From Bacteroidales bacterium (GTDB lineage Bacteria > Bacteroidota > Bacteroidia > Bacteroidales > UBA3824): a stretch of 60,794 nucleotides of DNA. The position numbers and the translations under genes are program-made. The notes under the pieces are model-generated. The model searched no databases. It had not been told where the DNA came from and saw only the letters and a program-made list of their open reading frames with translations. Below, in pieces: positions 1-9,472 of the stretch; within the stretch, counting starts at the first letter, position 1, and each line of letters starts with the position of its first letter. The stretch lies in the NCBI GenBank assembly GCA_017541145.1, contig JAFXZT010000071.1, positions 1 through 60,794 of the forward strand, given 5' to 3'.

Positions 1-16
1 AATCCGTTTAATGCGT

Positions 17-41
17 GTAGAGACGTTGTGTACAACGTCTC
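17..41. repeat. 25-bp palindromic element, copy 1
   Basis: Near-perfect palindrome starting GTAGAGACGTTG with arms AGACGTTGT and ACAACGTCT around a GT centre. A second copy lies at 17513-17537 and differs only by a paired change (T to C in one arm, A to G in the other), so the hairpin is preserved. It abuts the tandem array that starts at 41. It resembles short dispersed palindromic (REP-like) repeats; no function is visible. Confidence 0.75.
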
Positions 42-240
42 CCCGTTAAATTTCCCCGTTAAATTTCCCCGTTAAATTTCCCCGTTAAATTTCCCCGTTA
101 AATTTCCCCGTTAAATTTCCCCGTTAAATTTCCCCGTTAAATTTCCCCGTTAAATTTCCCCGTTAAATTTCCGCGTTAAATTTCCGTGTTAAATTCCGTG
201 TTAATTTTTATCGTTAAATTCTCCGTTAATTGTCTGATAT
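41..240. repeat. 13-bp tandem repeat array (CCCCGTTAAATTT)
   Basis: Ten perfect head-to-tail copies of CCCCGTTAAATTT run from 41 to 170. They are followed by progressively degenerate copies (CCGCGTTAAATTT, CCGTGTTAAATT, then CCGTGTTAATTT and shorter) until about 240. There are no spacers, so it is not a CRISPR array. Thirteen is not a multiple of three and no ORF spans it. The perfect block next to decayed units suggests recent slippage expansion from one end. Confidence 0.9.
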
Positions 241-287
241 TTTTGCACGATGATTTCAAAATTTTTGTTTTATTTGTTGACAAAAAA

Positions 288-314
288 TGTCAAAAATGTC
301 AAAAATGTCAAAAA
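288..314. repeat. 9-bp tandem repeat (TGTCAAAAA x3)
   Basis: Three exact direct copies of TGTCAAAAA, preceded by a related TTGACAAAAAA. They lie immediately beyond the T-tract of the tyrS terminator (read on the minus strand). The repeat is short and AT-rich, so simple slippage is enough to explain it. Confidence 0.6.
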
Positions 315-354
315 AAAAACTTGATGTCGGCTTTTTAGGGCTTCTATCAAGTTT
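311..354 (-). terminator. Rho-independent terminator of tyrS
   Basis: On the minus strand a stem AAACTTGAT / ATCAAGTTT (346-354 and 317-325) encloses a 20-nt loop and is followed by an uninterrupted T-run (complement of 311-319). It lies 36 bp past the tyrS stop. Confidence 0.75.
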
Positions 355-389
355 TCTTTTGTTGTTTGTTGCAATAAAATGTTTTTGTG

Positions 390-1682
390 TTATGCTATTG
401 TGAGTATAAACCAGTTTTTCTTACCTTTTTTTACGAGGATGTATTTTCCGTCGAGAAGGTATTCTGAGTTGATTACTGCTTGTACGTCAGTTATTTTCTC
501 TTGGTTGATGCTCAATGCGTTTTCTTGTATTGTTCGGCGGCATTCGCTCTTGGTTGCAAAACATTTTGATTTTTCGGCGAGTAAATCCAATATTCCGATG
601 CCTTGTTTGAGTTCGTCGGCTGAAATTTTGAATTGTGGTACTCCGGCAAATACTGCGAGGAACGATTGTTCGTCGAGTTTCAGTAGTTGTTCTTTTGTAC
701 CTTTTCCGAACAGGATTTGTGATGCTGCAATTGCTGTGTTGTATGCTTCTTCGCCGTGAACCATTATTGTGATGTGTTTTGCTAATGTGTTCTGGAGAAG
801 TCTGCGTCCCGGATCTTGTTTGTGTTCGTTGATTAGGGCTTCGATTTCTTCGATGCTCATCAATGTGTATATTTTGATGTATCTTTCAGCGTCTTCGTCT
901 GAAGTGTTGATCCAGAATTGGTAGAATTCGTAAGGCGAAGTGAGTTTCGGGTCAAGCCAAATGTTTCCTTTTTCTGTTTTACCGAATTTTGTACCGTCGG
1001 CTTTTTTGATGAGCGGACATGTAAATGCGAAAGCTTCAGCACCGTCGATTCTTCTGATGAGTTCGATACCGGTTGTGATGTTGCCCCACTGATCTGCACC
1101 ACCCATTTGGAGTTTGCAGTTTTTGTTTTTTCTCAGCCAGTAGAAGTCGTAACCTTGCATCAATTGGTATGAGAATTCTGTAAAGCTGAGGCCTTCTCTT
1201 GAGTCGTCGGCGAAACGTTTTTTTACAGAATCTTTTGCCATCATGTAGTTGACTGTGATGTGTTTACCGATATCTCTGATGAAGTTGATGAATGTGAAGT
1301 TTTTCATCCAATCGTAGTTGTCTACGAGTTCGGCTTTGTTTGGTGCGTCAGAGTCAAAATCGAGGAATTTGGCGAGTTGAGCTTTGATACATGCTTTATT
1401 GTGATTGAGTGTTTCCTCGTTGAGCAAGTTTCTTTCTTTGGATTTGCCTGAAGGGTCGCCCACCATACCTGTAGCACCGCCTACGAGTGCGATAGGTTTG
1501 TGACCTGCCATTTGGAAATGCTTGAGAATCATGATAGATACCAAGTGTCCGATGTGCAAAGAATCGGCAGTAGGGTCGATTCCTACGTATCCGGCTGTCA
1601 TTTCCTTTGCCAATTGTTCTTCAGTACCGGGAATCATGTCGTGGATCATTCCGCGCCATTTCAAGTTTTCAATTAAATTCAT
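390..1682 (-). CDS. tyrS: Tyrosyl-tRNA synthetase
   Basis: Class I aminoacyl-tRNA synthetase that charges tRNA-Tyr in the cytoplasm. The HIGH signature is at residues 43-46 and the KMSKS loop appears as KFGKT at 232-236, a common variant in TyrS. Between them is the usual tyrosine-site stretch with [10 protein letters not shown] near 192-201. The last 75 residues form an S4 RNA-binding domain. Length is 430 residues, close to the 424 of E. coli TyrS. A TTG four codons upstream (1694) would also be open, but the ATG at 1682 gives the standard N-terminus ([11 protein letters not shown]). The gene lies 47 bp downstream of pheS on the same strand, so the two tRNA synthetases may be co-transcribed; transcription ends at the hairpin at 311-354. 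Confidence 0.97.
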   Translation of the reverse strand: MNLIENLKWRGMIHDMIPGTEEQLAKEMTAGYVGIDPTADSLHIGHLVSIMILKHFQMAGHKPIALVGGATGMVGDPSGKSKERNLLNEETLNHNKACIKAQLAKFLDFDSDAPNKAELVDNYDWMKNFTFINFIRDIGKHITVNYMMAKDSVKKRFADDSREGLSFTEFSYQLMQGYDFYWLRKNKNCKLQMGGADQWGNITTGIELIRRIDGAEAFAFTCPLIKKADGTKFGKTEKGNIWLDPKLTSPYEFYQFWINTSDEDAERYIKIYTLMSIEEIEALINEHKQDPGRRLLQNTLAKHITIMVHGEEAYNTAIAASQILFGKGTKEQLLKLDEQSFLAVFAGVPQFKISADELKQGIGILDLLAEKSKCFATKSECRRTIQENALSINQEKITDVQAVINSEYLLDGKYILVKKGKKNWFILTIA

Positions 1683-1729
1683 TGGTTTAATCAAAAAATG
1701 TAATTGTTATATTATATAAAGTGTTTTTC

Positions 1730-2743
1730 TTAGTATTTGAATCTTGACAGGAATTTCATGTCGTTTTCGAAGAACATCCTGATGTCTGTTACTCCGTATC
1801 TTAACATTGCAGTACGTTCGATACCCATACCGAAAGCAAATCCTGAATATTCTTCCGGGTCGATACCGCAGTTTTTCAATACGTTAGGGTGTACCATACC
1901 GCATCCCAAAACTTCGAGCCATCCTGTGTTTTTGCAAATTGTACAGCCTTTGCCTCCGCAGATTGAGCAGCTTACGTCCATTTCTGCGCTTGGTTCTGTA
2001 AACGGGAAGTAGCTTGGGCGCAAACGTATTTCGGTTTTTTCGCCGTAGAATTCTTTTGCGAAGTACATCAATGTTTGTTTCAAATCAGCGAATGAAACTT
2101 TTTTGTCGATGTACAGGCCTTCTATTTGGTGGAAAATGCAGTGAGAGCGTGCAGAAATTGCTTCGTTTCTGAATACTCTACCCGGCACTAAAACTCTGAT
2201 AGGCGGTTTTTGTTTTTCCATTACTCTTACTTGTCCGCCTGATGTGTGTGTACGGAGAAGGATATCAGGATTTGTTTCTATAAAGAATGTATCTTGCATA
2301 TCTCTTGCCGGATGTTCGGGTGGAAAGTTGAGGGCTGAGAAGTTGTGGTAATCGTCTTCAATTTCTTGACCTTCAGCTACTGTGAAACCCAATTTGGAGA
2401 AAATTGATATTATTTCGTTGGTAACCATGGTAATCGGGTGATGAGAGCCGAGACCGAAGTTAGGACCTGGTAATGTAATATCAATATCGTTTTGTTTTTG
2501 AAATTTTTCTTCCAAAGCTTCTTGAGCCAAAGCGAGTTTTTCTTCAACTTTTTGTTTCAAGGAGTTGATTCTTTGACCGTATTCTTTTTTCTGAGCCGGT
2601 TCTACTTTTTTGAATTCAGAAAAAATCTCAGCGATGATTCCTTTTTTAGAAAGGAATTTTAGTCTGAGTTGTTCTGCATTTTCTTTAGTATCGATTTTGA
2701 ATTGCTCAACTTCTTCGATAAGTTCTTTAATTTTTTCAATCAT
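1730..2743 (-). CDS. pheS: Phenylalanyl-tRNA synthetase alpha subunit
   Basis: Catalytic alpha subunit of the alpha2-beta2 PheRS. It has an N-terminal coiled-coil arm (about 1-90) and then the class II catalytic core. Motif 2 is the FRNEAISARSHCIFHQIEG region, and motif 3 lies near the C-terminus (GFAFGMGIERTAMLRYG). A Cys-rich insert (CSICGGKGCTIC) is a zinc-ribbon-like loop seen in many bacterial PheS proteins. At 337 residues it is the expected length. pheT is not adjacent, as is common in Bacteroidetes. The cyclophilin gene lies 14 bp upstream on the same strand, so cyclophilin-pheS-tyrS reads as one transcription unit. Confidence 0.97.
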   Translation of the reverse strand: MIEKIKELIEEVEQFKIDTKENAEQLRLKFLSKKGIIAEIFSEFKKVEPAQKKEYGQRINSLKQKVEEKLALAQEALEEKFQKQNDIDITLPGPNFGLGSHHPITMVTNEIISIFSKLGFTVAEGQEIEDDYHNFSALNFPPEHPARDMQDTFFIETNPDILLRTHTSGGQVRVMEKQKPPIRVLVPGRVFRNEAISARSHCIFHQIEGLYIDKKVSFADLKQTLMYFAKEFYGEKTEIRLRPSYFPFTEPSAEMDVSCSICGGKGCTICKNTGWLEVLGCGMVHPNVLKNCGIDPEEYSGFAFGMGIERTAMLRYGVTDIRMFFENDMKFLSRFKY

Positions 2744-2757
2744 GACGAATAAAAATT

Positions 2758-3420
2758 TTAGTCAATAACAGAAGCTTTGATAATTTTTACATCTGTAGTA
2801 GGACGGTCGTTGCGGTCTTTTTCAACGGTAGCGATTTTGTCAACGATATCCATACCTTCAATAACTTCGCCGAAAACAGTGTATTGAGCGTCGAGAGTAG
2901 GCGCACCACCGATTTCTTCGTAAGCTTTGAGTTGTTCGTCGCTAAATTCAAAACCGTAGTTTTTGTATTGTTTAAGTTTAGCAGCCGGAGTTTTCTGACC
3001 GTGAACGATATAGAATTGGCAACCTGAACTTCTTCTCATAGGGTTTCCTTGGTCGCCTGTGCGTGCAGCAGCCAATGCGCCGCGTTTGTGGAAATGGTTA
3101 GGAATAATTTCAGCGGGCAATGTATAACCAACATCGCCGGCGCCGAGTCTTTCGTTAGGACCTGCGCCTTTAGATTTAGGGTCGCCGCCTTGTATCATAA
3201 AACCTTCAATTACTCTGTGGAAGAGAAGTCCGTCGTAAAAACCTTCTTTCACTAATTTAATAAAGTTGTCTCTGTGTACAGGAGTATCGTTGTACAATTC
3301 GATTTTGATATCTCCTAAGGAAGTTTCTAATTTTATCATCGTGTTTTTTGTTTTAGTCTGTGAAAAAGCGTATTGACTCATTGAGAGTAACATCGCTACG
3401 GCAAATAGAATTTTTTTCAT
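2758..3420 (-). CDS. Secreted cyclophilin-type peptidylprolyl isomerase
   Basis: Catalyses cis-trans isomerisation of Xaa-Pro bonds, here probably in the periplasm: residues 1-20 form a signal peptide (charged MKK, hydrophobic core, cleavage after AFS-Q). The cyclophilin domain fills the rest, with the FHRVI motif carrying the catalytic arginine, GFMIQGGDP, and SSGCQFYIV. An insert of about 30 residues (KTPAAKLKQYKNYGF region) between core strands is typical of the longer Bacteroidetes cyclophilins. It is the first gene of a run with pheS and tyrS, preceded by a TAAATTTG -7 box. Linking an envelope foldase to tRNA synthetases is probably positional only. Confidence 0.93.
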   Translation of the reverse strand: MKKILFAVAMLLSMSQYAFSQTKTKNTMIKLETSLGDIKIELYNDTPVHRDNFIKLVKEGFYDGLLFHRVIEGFMIQGGDPKSKGAGPNERLGAGDVGYTLPAEIIPNHFHKRGALAAARTGDQGNPMRRSSGCQFYIVHGQKTPAAKLKQYKNYGFEFSDEQLKAYEEIGGAPTLDAQYTVFGEVIEGMDIVDKIATVEKDRNDRPTTDVKIIKASVID

Positions 3421-3443
3421 AATTTATAAAATTTTTCGCACTG

Positions 3444-3451
3444 CAAATTTA
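3444..3451 (-). promoter_or_regulatory. Bacteroidetes -7 promoter box (TAAATTTG) for cyclophilin-pheS-tyrS
   Basis: Exact match to TAnnTTTG on the minus strand, 24 bp upstream of the cyclophilin ATG. No clear TTTG -33 element sits at the ideal spacing, so the call rests on the -7 box and its position. Confidence 0.5.
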
Positions 3452-3628
3452 ATATAAGTTTTTTAAAAATCTTTTTGTTTTTGATTTTTAATAGTTATTT
3501 TTGGATGTTTTTTTAACATTTACTTATATTTATCACTTAAATTGCAACTTAATTTGCATATTATCAGTTGATTGAGATTTTATATAGTTAACGAGAAAAG
3601 AATGTAAAAATTATAAAATAAATAATCA

Positions 3629-5056
3629 ATGAGTACTTCTAAATTATTAAAGTTGGTAATAGCGCTGTTGATACCTATAATTTTGGCGCTTGTACCATCT
3701 TCTGTTTTCCCGTTTGATATTACGGTAGTAGAACAGAGAATTGTAGCGATATTTGCTTTTGCAGCTTTGATGTGGATTTTGGAACCTATTCCTATTTGGA
3801 CAACTTCGGTTTCTGTGATTGTTCTTATGCTACTTACCACGTCAACAAGCATGATTAGTTTTTTAAAGTCAACAGAATCATCGTTTGGTGTAGCGATACC
3901 TTATAAAAATATAATGGCGACATTTGCCGATCCGGTTATCATGCTTTTCATGGGCGGATTTGTTCTTGCGATAATTGCGAGCAAGTATAAGCTTGATGCC
4001 GGTATTGCGAAAGCTATTTTGAAACCGTTTGGTACTAAATCGGAATATGTAATGCTTGGTTTTATTGTAGTAACAGCGGTATGTTCGATGTTTATGTCGA
4101 ATACTGCAACAGCTGCTATGATGCTTACGATTTTGTCGCCGGTGTTGGCAACATTGCCTGCTAACGGTAAAGGCAGAATCGGTCTTGCGCTTAGTATTCC
4201 GATTGCAGCAAATGTCGGCGGTATTGGTACTCCTATCGGTACTCCTCCAAATGCTTTGGCTCAAAAATATCTTAATGATCCTGACGGCTTGAATCTTGGT
4301 ATTTCTTTCGGTGAATGGATGTTATACATGATTCCGTTGGCTTTGGTGATATTGTTTTTTGCTTGGATAATATTACTTAGGATGTTTCCTTTCTCGCAAA
4401 AAAATATTGTTATCGATATAAAAGATTCGTTCAAAGCGGATACACCGAAAGCAAAAATCGTTTTGATTACTTTTATAGTTACAATATTGCTTTGGGTGAG
4501 CGATAAGTTAACAGGAATTAATGCAAATGTGGTTGCACTTATTCCGTTTGCAGTATTTTCTGTTACAGGAATTTTTACGAAGGATGACCTCAAAAAAATC
4601 GATTGGGATGTTTTGTGGCTTGTAGCCGGAGGTTTTGCACTTGGCGTAGGTCTTAATGATTCAGGACTTGCTAAAAATTTGTGTAATGCAATTCCGTTCG
4701 GTTCATGGCCGGCAATGCTTATTATAATAGGTTCTGGTGTTCTCTGTTGTTTGATGAGTACATTTATGTCTAACTCAGCAACAGCAGCTTTGTTGATTCC
4801 GATACTTTTGGCAGTTGGCAATTCAGACGATGTAGCACCGTTGATAGAACCGTTTGGCGGTATTTCTACATTGCTTGTAGGTCTTGCATTGAGTGCTTCG
4901 TTTGCAATGGCATTGCCGATTTCTACACCTCCAAACGCACTTGCGTATGCCAAAGGCTTTATCAAACAGAAAGATATGGCAAGTGTCGGTATTATTGTCG
5001 GTGTAATTGCATTGGCTTTGGCTTATATTGAATTGATTGTTTTGAAAGGGATGTAA
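3629..5056 (+). CDS. DASS-family sodium:dicarboxylate/anion symporter
   Basis: Inner-membrane secondary transporter of the divalent anion:sodium symporter family (SLC13/CitT/VcINDY type). The family moves C4-dicarboxylates, citrate or sulfate with sodium. The protein has 475 residues and 11 or so hydrophobic segments. It shows the two inverted-repeat signatures: MSNTATAAMM followed by GTPIGTPPNAL in the first half, and MSNSATAALL followed by STPPNALAYA in the second. These SNT and TPPN motifs form the sodium and substrate sites. The exact substrate cannot be read from sequence. It is a single-gene unit converging on nadB, sharing the terminator at 5087-5129. Confidence 0.93.
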   Translation: MSTSKLLKLVIALLIPIILALVPSSVFPFDITVVEQRIVAIFAFAALMWILEPIPIWTTSVSVIVLMLLTTSTSMISFLKSTESSFGVAIPYKNIMATFADPVIMLFMGGFVLAIIASKYKLDAGIAKAILKPFGTKSEYVMLGFIVVTAVCSMFMSNTATAAMMLTILSPVLATLPANGKGRIGLALSIPIAANVGGIGTPIGTPPNALAQKYLNDPDGLNLGISFGEWMLYMIPLALVILFFAWIILLRMFPFSQKNIVIDIKDSFKADTPKAKIVLITFIVTILLWVSDKLTGINANVVALIPFAVFSVTGIFTKDDLKKIDWDVLWLVAGGFALGVGLNDSGLAKNLCNAIPFGSWPAMLIIIGSGVLCCLMSTFMSNSATAALLIPILLAVGNSDDVAPLIEPFGGISTLLVGLALSASFAMALPISTPPNALAYAKGFIKQKDMASVGIIVGVIALALAYIELIVLKGM

Positions 5057-5086
5057 CAGTTACAAATAAAAGTCATAATAAAAATA

Positions 5087-5129
5087 AAAGGGAATTGTCT
5101 GATATTGATTTAGACAATTCCCTTTTTTT
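5087..5129. terminator. Bidirectional terminator between DASS transporter and nadB
   Basis: Perfect stem AAAGGGAATTGTCT / AGACAATTCCCTTT with an 11-nt loop. It is followed by a T-run on the plus strand, and by TTTTATTTTT on the minus strand. It serves both convergent genes. Confidence 0.85.
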
Positions 5130-5151
5130 CGTGTATCAATCAGTGTGATAA

Positions 5152-6723
5152 TTATTTCTGATCTTTTCTTGGAGTATCAATATTATAGTGCAAACCAACA
5201 CTTTCGCGACGTCTGCGAGCCATTTTGATTACGAGGAATGCGGTGTTGATAGCGTTACGCAATTCGCAAAGAGGAATTGTAACTTTTGAATGTTTGTAAA
5301 GTTCTTCGGTTTCGTTGTAAAGGATGTACAAACGGTCCAAAGCGCGTTTCATTCTCAAGTTGGATCTTACGATACCTACGTAATAAGTCATAATCTGCTG
5401 CAATTCCTTGAAAGATTGAGTGATGAGGATGTTTTCTTCGTTGTTGACAGTTCCTTCGTCGTTCCATTCAGGAATATCGTTTCTGATTTGGAGTTTTCTT
5501 AGCAAATCTTTAGAATCCAAAGCCGAGCGGTGAGCAAATACCAAAGCTTCGAGCAATGAGTTAGAAGCCAAACGGTTAGCACCATGAAGTCCGGTGCATG
5601 AAGTTTCGCCTCCGGCATAAAGGTTATGAATTGTAGTACGTCCGTATTCGTCTACTCTGATACCGCCGCAAAGGTAATGAGCTGCGGGAACTACCGGAAT
5701 AGGCTGTTTTGTGATATCGATACCAATGCTCAAACATTTTGCGTAAATATTTGGAAAATGTTTTTTAAGAGCTTCTGTATCAGTGCCTGTGGCATCGAGA
5801 TAAACGTATTCGTCGCCTCTGATTTTCATTTCGTTGTCGATAGCGCGAGCCACTATATCGCGAGGAGCAAGGCAACCGCGTTCATCGTATTTTTCCATGA
5901 AAGTTTTGCCGTCTTGAGTTTTCAGGATTGCGCCAAAACCTCTCATGGCTTCAGTAATCAAGTAAGAAGGACGTTCGCCCGGATGATAAAGCGAAGTAGG
6001 GTGGAATTGAACAAATTCCATGTTGTCGATAACGCCTTTTGCTCTGTAAACCATTGCGATACCATCGCCGGTAGCAATAGGAGGATTTGTTGTTACCTGA
6101 TAGATATTTCCGATACCGCCGGTAGCGAGATATGTAACTTTGGAAAGTATTTTTTCAACCTTTCCTGTCTGTTTGTTGAGAGCGTAAATACCGTAACATT
6201 CGATATTGTTGTCGTAACGTGTAACAGTCTGACCAAGATAGTGTTGAGTGATAAGTTCTACAGCAAAATAATGATCTACAATTGTAATATTCGGGTTTTT
6301 CTGGCAAGCTTTTACAAGAGAATGTTCAACCTCAAAACCTGTATTATCTTTGTGATGAAGGATTCTGAAATCAGAGTGGCCGCCTTCTTTGTGGAGGTCG
6401 AATGAGCCGTCTGGTCTCTTGTCGAAATCAATACCCCATTCCACGAGTTCTTTAATTCTTTCGGGGGCTTCTTCTACAACTATTTTTACGATGTTTTCTT
6501 TTGACAAGAAATCACCGGCAACCATAGTGTCGTGGATGTGTTTTTCAAACGAGTCAGTTGGATCTGTAACGGACGCGATACCGCCTTGTGCATAATTAGT
6601 ATTTGCTTCAGTCACTTCGTTGGCTTTGGTGACAATCAGCACTTTACCATACTCAGCAGCCCTCAAGGCAAAACTTAGTCCGGCAACTCCGCTGCCTACT
6701 ACAAGAAAATCTGTCGTACGCAT
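5152..6723 (-). CDS. nadB: L-aspartate oxidase
   Basis: FAD enzyme that oxidises L-aspartate to iminoaspartate, the first step of de novo NAD synthesis. The N-terminus has the dinucleotide-binding VVGSGVAGLSFAL motif (residues 7-19), followed by the NYAQGGIAS loop. Downstream are the flavin/substrate elements YAGGETSCTGLHGANRLASN and SLLEALVFAHRS. A helical C-terminal domain completes 523 residues, the usual NadB length. The glycine-rich GLHGANRL loop separates this group from other flavoproteins only in context; succinate dehydrogenase flavoprotein is the main alternative, but the length and lack of sdhB/C neighbours favour NadB. nadA and nadC are not nearby. Confidence 0.95.
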   Translation of the reverse strand: MRTTDFLVVGSGVAGLSFALRAAEYGKVLIVTKANEVTEANTNYAQGGIASVTDPTDSFEKHIHDTMVAGDFLSKENIVKIVVEEAPERIKELVEWGIDFDKRPDGSFDLHKEGGHSDFRILHHKDNTGFEVEHSLVKACQKNPNITIVDHYFAVELITQHYLGQTVTRYDNNIECYGIYALNKQTGKVEKILSKVTYLATGGIGNIYQVTTNPPIATGDGIAMVYRAKGVIDNMEFVQFHPTSLYHPGERPSYLITEAMRGFGAILKTQDGKTFMEKYDERGCLAPRDIVARAIDNEMKIRGDEYVYLDATGTDTEALKKHFPNIYAKCLSIGIDITKQPIPVVPAAHYLCGGIRVDEYGRTTIHNLYAGGETSCTGLHGANRLASNSLLEALVFAHRSALDSKDLLRKLQIRNDIPEWNDEGTVNNEENILITQSFKELQQIMTYYVGIVRSNLRMKRALDRLYILYNETEELYKHSKVTIPLCELRNAINTAFLVIKMARRRRESVGLHYNIDTPRKDQK

Positions 6724-6762
6724 GTTTTTATGTTTTTATAAATTTATACTTAAAATAAAGTT

Positions 6763-8268
6763 TTATCTGCTTGTATCAAAGAATATCTGCCCTGTCTTGA
6801 TTCCGATTAACATAAATGTATTGTCAGAATCGTTGTTGTGGCGTATTCCCAATTGCGAAAATACATAAAAATTTTTTAGTATTTTGGGTTGGTATCTTAA
6901 ATTGAGTGTGATATTTATCAGTTTTGTATCTTGACCTTGACACATCGTATTGTTGTAATCGTCTTTATGTTCGGTGTAAGGTCTTAAAATATTGTTACCG
7001 AGACTGTATTTGTCGTTGTAATCTTTTCCGTATTCTACAAAATCGGCGATAAATTCCGCACCGTATTCATGTTTTTGATATTTTAGTTGAAATAAGAACT
7101 CTTTAAGATTTGCTCCATAGGGATTTGCAACCGGTTGTGAAAAAAGTACGTATGCTGTTGTTGCATTGTTGTGCGAATACATGTATGGACGGATGTGATT
7201 GTATTCTGCCAAATATGAGAAATCTTTTACAAAACCTTTTGCTCCGATTTGAATCGAATATTTGTTTGCCCACCAGCCAGTTTTATCTTTTATTTCGGTA
7301 AGTTTGAACTCGTCGAGTACGAATTGACCATAAAGACAATGTGATTTCAAAAATTTCAGTTTACCAAAAGCTCCGATTATCTCGTTGTCAGGCGAACCGA
7401 GTGAATATTCTATCGGTCGTGTAAAAACCATAGGATTCAGGTAATGTAAATCTACGAAACGGCTGTTATTCAGCGAGTCGCGTCTTGTAAGTGTAACCGA
7501 TTCAAAAATTCCTAAGTTGAGCCATTTTGTAGCATTCCACGACATAAAATGATATACAATCCATTTTGTTTTGTCTATCGGTGATTCAGAATCCAAACTT
7601 TTTGCACCGTTAACAGAGAATGTGTAATTGAATCCTCCGGCATTTACACCGAGATCAAAATAATACGTGCCGCTGTTGCTTGATGAAAAAAGCATGGAAC
7701 GGTAGCCGTCGCCTACCGATTTTTTGCCTTTACCAAACGATACCATTAAGTATTTAGCCGGCAGATAGTTGGCGTAAAATTCAAAATATCTCAAGAAATA
7801 ATTGTTGGTATTTTTGTCGAAATATCCGAATTGTGGAAAATATCCAATGGAATCGGCAAGTAGAGAAATTGTTTCAAGAGGTTTTGTGTAGCCGGATAAG
7901 ATATTTGATGAGATTGTAAATTTTTCTTTGTAATTGTATGTTGCTGAAATACCGAAAATTGCATTATACAATTTATCTTTTGGTTCAGATTGAAAACCCG
8001 TACTGAGTTCCAATACGGGTTCAATACAGAAAATATTGTTACGGTTTTCTGTAACATATTTCAATTCATAATCTCCTTTTGCAGTATCGGCAAAAGAAGT
8101 GAATTGTTTGATTTCTGAATGAAAATTTTTGTTGTCGAAATTTGCTTTTTCAATCGAATCTGCTTCAAAACTGTTGATTATCACGTTGCGGTTTTGAGCA
8201 TTAGCAGAAATGTTAATACTCAAGCCCAACAATGCGTTGATAACAAATATTTTGGCTGAGAGTTTCAT
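6763..8268 (-). CDS. RemB/Wzi-like outer-membrane beta-barrel protein
   Basis: 501-residue secreted protein with an N-terminal signal peptide (cleavage near ISANA-Q). The rest is rich in alternating aromatic/hydrophobic strands typical of an outer-membrane barrel, ending in a short strand. The segment FGKGKKSVGDGYRSMLFSS (about 182-200) matches the G-K-x-x-x-GDGYRS-L-L signature of the Bacteroidetes proteins annotated as capsule-assembly Wzi family or gliding-motility RemB. Wzi binds capsule at the surface; RemB was linked to gliding in Flavobacterium. No gliding or capsule operon is adjacent, but the next gene upstream (WecA-like, 22 bp away, same strand) starts polyprenyl-linked polysaccharide synthesis, which fits a surface-glycan role. 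Confidence 0.65.
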   Translation of the reverse strand: MKLSAKIFVINALLGLSINISANAQNRNVIINSFEADSIEKANFDNKNFHSEIKQFTSFADTAKGDYELKYVTENRNNIFCIEPVLELSTGFQSEPKDKLYNAIFGISATYNYKEKFTISSNILSGYTKPLETISLLADSIGYFPQFGYFDKNTNNYFLRYFEFYANYLPAKYLMVSFGKGKKSVGDGYRSMLFSSSNSGTYYFDLGVNAGGFNYTFSVNGAKSLDSESPIDKTKWIVYHFMSWNATKWLNLGIFESVTLTRRDSLNNSRFVDLHYLNPMVFTRPIEYSLGSPDNEIIGAFGKLKFLKSHCLYGQFVLDEFKLTEIKDKTGWWANKYSIQIGAKGFVKDFSYLAEYNHIRPYMYSHNNATTAYVLFSQPVANPYGANLKEFLFQLKYQKHEYGAEFIADFVEYGKDYNDKYSLGNNILRPYTEHKDDYNNTMCQGQDTKLINITLNLRYQPKILKNFYVFSQLGIRHNNDSDNTFMLIGIKTGQIFFDTSR

Positions 8269-8289
8269 TTATTTAATCTCTACAGTTTT

Positions 8290-9435
8290 TTAATTTTCTT
8301 TAGCTTGATTTTCTTTTGTTTGTTGCATTTTCTCTTGTCTTCTTTTTCTGAGAGTGAGCAATGCTTGCGGGATATGGAATAGTGCCATCAAAAGAATAAA
8401 TACAATTAAAATCATTCTTGAAAACGAAGTGTCAGTATATCCTGCTAAATACCAAGCAATTGCAGCTACCAAGCAATTGATACCGATAAGTATTGTATCA
8501 ATCCATTTAGCACTCAATCCCAAGGCTTTTAGTCTGTAATGGATATGATGATTATCCGGCAACATGATTGGTCTGTGAAGTACTCTACGGATAAACATCA
8601 CTCTTACAACATCGAATAATGGAACTATCATAAACGAAACTGCAACAGCAATAGAGTGATTTACAGGATGTTTTACTAATGTAGTATTCAAGTTGTATTC
8701 CATAAATTTCATTGCCATCAAGCAGCAAAAAATTCCAACAAGTTGACTTCCTGTATCACCCATAAATATTTTGTTCTTTTGACTGAAAAGATTGTATCTC
8801 AAGAATCCGATAACAGCTCCGATAAAACAAGCTCCAAGAGCAGTCATAAAATACAAACCTTCTCTGTAGAACCATACCGAAAAAAACAAAGTTGTAGTAA
8901 TTCCGAGCAAACCGGCAAGACCGTCAACACCATCAATGAGGTTATATGCATTGATTACAAAGATGATAAGTCCGACAGAAAGTATAATTCCAACAAAATA
9001 CGGAATTTCTGTTATGCCAAAAAGACCGCAAAGATTAGTGATTCTGACATTTCCTACTACACATAATATAAGTGAGGAAATAATTTGTCCTATAAGTTTT
9101 GTAACAGGAGCAATCATCAAGATGTCGTCTTTTACACCAATAAAAAACAACATCACTGCTGATGCTGCAAATATTTGGATAAAATGACATTGTTCACCTT
9201 GACAAAAAATTAACATACTGATTAACAAACCGCTGAAAATTCCAATACCACCCATGGTAGGAATTACACCTTTGTGCAAACGGCGTTCATCTGGTTTCTC
9301 GCAAAGATTTTTCATTTTTGCGACTGATACGATGGATGGAATCGAAATCCAACAAATAATGGCAGCTAATATTAATCCGCCGAAAATTTGGAAGAACTTA
9401 AAGTATTCACCCATGTAGTTTTGTAATTCTAACAT
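8290..9435 (-). CDS. Polyprenyl-phosphate GlcNAc-1-phosphate transferase (WecA/MraY family)
   Basis: Integral membrane transferase that loads a sugar-1-phosphate from a UDP-sugar onto undecaprenyl phosphate, starting O-antigen, capsule or teichoic-type glycans. It has about ten hydrophobic segments and the cytoplasmic catalytic motifs in order: GVKDD (Mg-binding Asp pair), NAYNLIDGVDGLAG, FMGDTGSQ, and a histidine motif DNHHIHYRL that groups it with WecA/TagO rather than MraY. I start at the ATG at 9435 (381 residues). An open GTG at 9474 would add 13 residues, but it lies within the -7 box TATATTTG at 9473-9480, so it cannot be on the mRNA. Probably an operon with the downstream barrel gene. 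Confidence 0.9.
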   Translation of the reverse strand: MLELQNYMGEYFKFFQIFGGLILAAIICWISIPSIVSVAKMKNLCEKPDERRLHKGVIPTMGGIGIFSGLLISMLIFCQGEQCHFIQIFAASAVMLFFIGVKDDILMIAPVTKLIGQIISSLILCVVGNVRITNLCGLFGITEIPYFVGIILSVGLIIFVINAYNLIDGVDGLAGLLGITTTLFFSVWFYREGLYFMTALGACFIGAVIGFLRYNLFSQKNKIFMGDTGSQLVGIFCCLMAMKFMEYNLNTTLVKHPVNHSIAVAVSFMIVPLFDVVRVMFIRRVLHRPIMLPDNHHIHYRLKALGLSAKWIDTILIGINCLVAAIAWYLAGYTDTSFSRMILIVFILLMALFHIPQALLTLRKRRQEKMQQTKENQAKEN

Positions 9436-9472
9436 AGCTTTTTTTGTTGAAAAATTCTTTAATTTTAAACTC

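Noticed and set aside
41-170. Possible CRISPR array
   Set aside because: Units are 13 bp, directly adjacent and without spacers; there are no cas genes in the window.
4261-4965. 234-residue antisense ORF inside the DASS transporter gene
   Set aside because: Shadow of a highly conserved gene on the other strand; the translation has no recognisable domain.
5626-6405. 259-residue ORF antisense to nadB
   Set aside because: nadB is unambiguous and full length; the antisense product is Cys/Phe/Val-rich junk with no start signal.
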